DNA from: Akkermansiaceae bacterium
Lineage (GTDB): Bacteria > Verrucomicrobiota > Verrucomicrobiia > Verrucomicrobiales > Akkermansiaceae
DNA length: 15,856 nt
Direction of reading: 5' to 3'
Assembly: GCA_020627645.1 (NCBI GenBank)
Contig: JAHDGN010000034.1
Location: 1 to 15,856 of the forward strand
The notes under the pieces were generated by a model. It was not told the DNA's origin. It worked only from the letters and a program-made list of their open reading frames with translations, and did no database searches. A program made the translations under genes and the position numbers. Below are positions 14,475-15,856 of this stretch, one piece after another. How positions within the stretch are numbered: position 1 is the first letter of the stretch; each line of letters begins with the position of its first letter.

Positions 14475-15856
14475 ATGTTACCCCTCTTCCCCGTGAACAC
14501 AGTCGATCTTTCTCACATCGGTCTTAGCTCCAAGAACATCGTCCGTAATGCCCCCGTCTCGCGGCTCTACATCGACGCCATCCGCTACGAACCCACATCT
14601 TCCCTATCCGCCTTCGGAGCCCTCATCGCCTACTCTGGAGAAAAAACGGGCCGCTCCCCCAGCGACAAACGCGTCACCGAAAACTCCGCCTCCAAAGACC
14701 AAATCTGGTGGGGCGATATCAACATCCCCATCGACGAACACACCTTTCAAATCAACCGCGAACGAGCCAAGGACTACCTCAACACTCGTGACCAAATTTA
14801 CGTCATCGACGCCTTTGCAGGCTGGGACCCTCAGAACCGAATCAAGGTCCGCGTCATCTGCACCCGCCCCTACCACGCCCTCTTCATGTCCATCATGCTC
14901 ATCACCCCCTCTAAAGAAGAACTCGCCGACTTTGGCGAGCCCGACTTCACCATCTACAACGCCGGACAATTCCCCGCCAACCGCCTCACCACCGGCATGA
15001 CCTCCAAAACCTCCATCGACGTCTGCTTCGAGGAAAAAGAAATGGTCATCCTCGGCACCGAATACGCGGGCGAAATGAAAAAAGGCATCTTCACCCTCAT
15101 GCACTTCCTTATGCCCCAAAAAGGCCACCTCTCCATGCACTGCTCCGCCATCGCAGATCCCCAAACCAATCGCTCCGCTGTCCTCTTCGGCCTCTCCGGC
15201 ACCGGCAAAACCACCCTCTCCGCCGACCCAAATCGCAAACTCATCGGCGACGACGAACACGTCTGGACCGATACCGGAATCTTCAACATCGAAGGCGGAT
15301 GCTACGCCAAAGCCATCAACCTCAGCGCCGAAACCGAACCCGATATCTACAACGCCCTCCACTACGGAGCCGTCCTCGAAAACGTCATCCACGACGACGA
15401 CTACAATGTCGACTTTGCTGACACCTCCCTCACCCAGAATACCCGAGGAGCCTACCCCATCGAATTCATCCACAACGCCCAAATCCCCTGCATCGCCGAC
15501 CACCCCACCGACATCATCTTCCTCACCTGCGACGCCTTCGGCGTCCTCCCACCCGTCGCCAAACTCTCCGAGGCCCAAGCCATGTATCACTTCATCTCAG
15601 GATACACCGCTAAAGTCGCCGGGACCGAAATGGGCGTCACCGAACCCACCGCCACCTTCTCCGCCTGCTTCGGCGCCCCCTTCCTCGCCCTTCACCCCTC
15701 ACGCTACGCCGAACTCCTTGCCGAAAAAATGCAACAACACAAAGTCAACGTCTGGCTCGTCAACACCGGCTGGATCAAAGGCCCCTACGGCGAAGGCGAA
15801 CGAATCAAACTCAAGTTCTCCCGCGCCATTGTCGAATCCATCTACAACGGAAAACT
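14475..15856 (+). CDS. pckA: Phosphoenolpyruvate carboxykinase (ATP), 3' end outside window
   Basis: PEP carboxykinase converts oxaloacetate and ATP to PEP, CO2 and ADP, the first step of gluconeogenesis. About 460 of the usual 530 residues are present before the window ends. Seen in order: 'GEKTGRSPSDKR' (substrate Arg), 'IYVIDAFAGWDP', 'EYAGEMKKGIFTLMHF' (metal/substrate Lys), 'GHLSMHCSA' (metal His), the kinase P-loop 'GLSGTGKTTLSADPNR' near 239-254, 'LIGDDEHVW', 'TRGAYPIEFI', and 'NTGWIKGPYGEGERIKL'. These place it in the ATP-type rather than the GTP-type family. I start at ATG 14475; GTG 14493 is in frame six codons later. Neither has a clear Shine-Dalgarno site. It is divergent from the nucleotidyltransferase gene, 108 bases away. 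Confidence 0.95.
   Translation, partial: MLPLFPVNTVDLSHIGLSSKNIVRNAPVSRLYIDAIRYEPTSSLSAFGALIAYSGEKTGRSPSDKRVTENSASKDQIWWGDINIPIDEHTFQINRERAKDYLNTRDQIYVIDAFAGWDPQNRIKVRVICTRPYHALFMSIMLITPSKEELADFGEPDFTIYNAGQFPANRLTTGMTSKTSIDVCFEEKEMVILGTEYAGEMKKGIFTLMHFLMPQKGHLSMHCSAIADPQTNRSAVLFGLSGTGKTTLSADPNRKLIGDDEHVWTDTGIFNIEGGCYAKAINLSAETEPDIYNALHYGAVLENVIHDDDYNVDFADTSLTQNTRGAYPIEFIHNAQIPCIADHPTDIIFLTCDAFGVLPPVAKLSEAQAMYHFISGYTAKVAGTEMGVTEPTATFSACFGAPFLALHPSRYAELLAEKMQQHKVNVWLVNTGWIKGPYGEGERIKLKFSRAIVESIYNGK

Noticed and set aside
14604..15590. 328-codon minus-strand ORF rich in Gly, Val, Asp and Glu
   Set aside because: It lies exactly opposite pckA, whose motifs are unmistakable; its composition is the mirror image of C-ending codons on the other strand.
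1..15856. CRISPR arrays, tRNA/rRNA genes, insertion sequences, phage integration sites
   Set aside because: I looked for regularly spaced repeats, cloverleaf-like segments, transposase motifs and flanking repeats and saw none.

Overview
The window looks like chromosomal DNA from a Verrucomicrobiota bacterium, probably an aquatic Verrucomicrobiae lineage; a planctomycete is the main alternative. This rests on three things: secreted proteins ending in a 'Y..S.d...W ... FFR(V/I)' tail after a Ca-loop segment, a thioredoxin/SHD1-like protein, and an ApbE-DUF4266-DUF3570 cluster. Shine-Dalgarno sites are used inconsistently. The + strand is strikingly C-rich and G-poor throughout, so genes on either strand leave long spurious ORFs opposite them.

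Layout. (1) 1-281: intergenic DNA with a possible gene start on the - strand at the very edge and a TTACA/TGTAA half-site cluster just before a TATAAT. (2) 282-2859 (+): a large secreted protein with a discoidin-like region, broken by one extra C in a C8 tract. (3) 2864-6965 (-): a tight five-gene operon, transcribed PpiC-type parvulin, DUF3570 outer-membrane barrel, ApbE flavin transferase, DUF4266 lipoprotein ending GGGGCGCN, and an Ig-like protein with the tail module. (4) 7228-8022 (+): a CPBP (CAAX/Abi) membrane protease. (5) 8016-10058 (-): a vanadium haloperoxidase-type enzyme with every vanadate ligand present and the tail module fused on. (6) 10185-10900 (+): a thioredoxin-fold plus SHD1-like protein whose first active-site cysteine position is an in-frame TGA (UxxC if read as selenocysteine), followed by a one-base frameshift at an A7 tract and then a strong intrinsic terminator. 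(7) 10994-12474 (-): a two-partner-secretion (TpsB/ShlB-type) transporter split into two overlapping frames. (8) 12507-14366 (-): a tandem fusion of two RlaP/YcgL-type nucleotidyltransferase domains. (9) 14475-end (+): ATP-dependent PEP carboxykinase, cut by the window edge.

How they fit together. The five-gene operon is the most system-like part: an outer-membrane barrel, a small Gly/Cys-tailed lipoprotein, a flavin-transfer enzyme and a folding helper expressed together suggest an envelope redox or maturation pathway of unknown function. The other genes look like independent units. Three exported-protein genes carry frame disruptions; whether these are sequencing errors, phase variation, recoding (for the TGA) or decay cannot be settled from the sequence alone.
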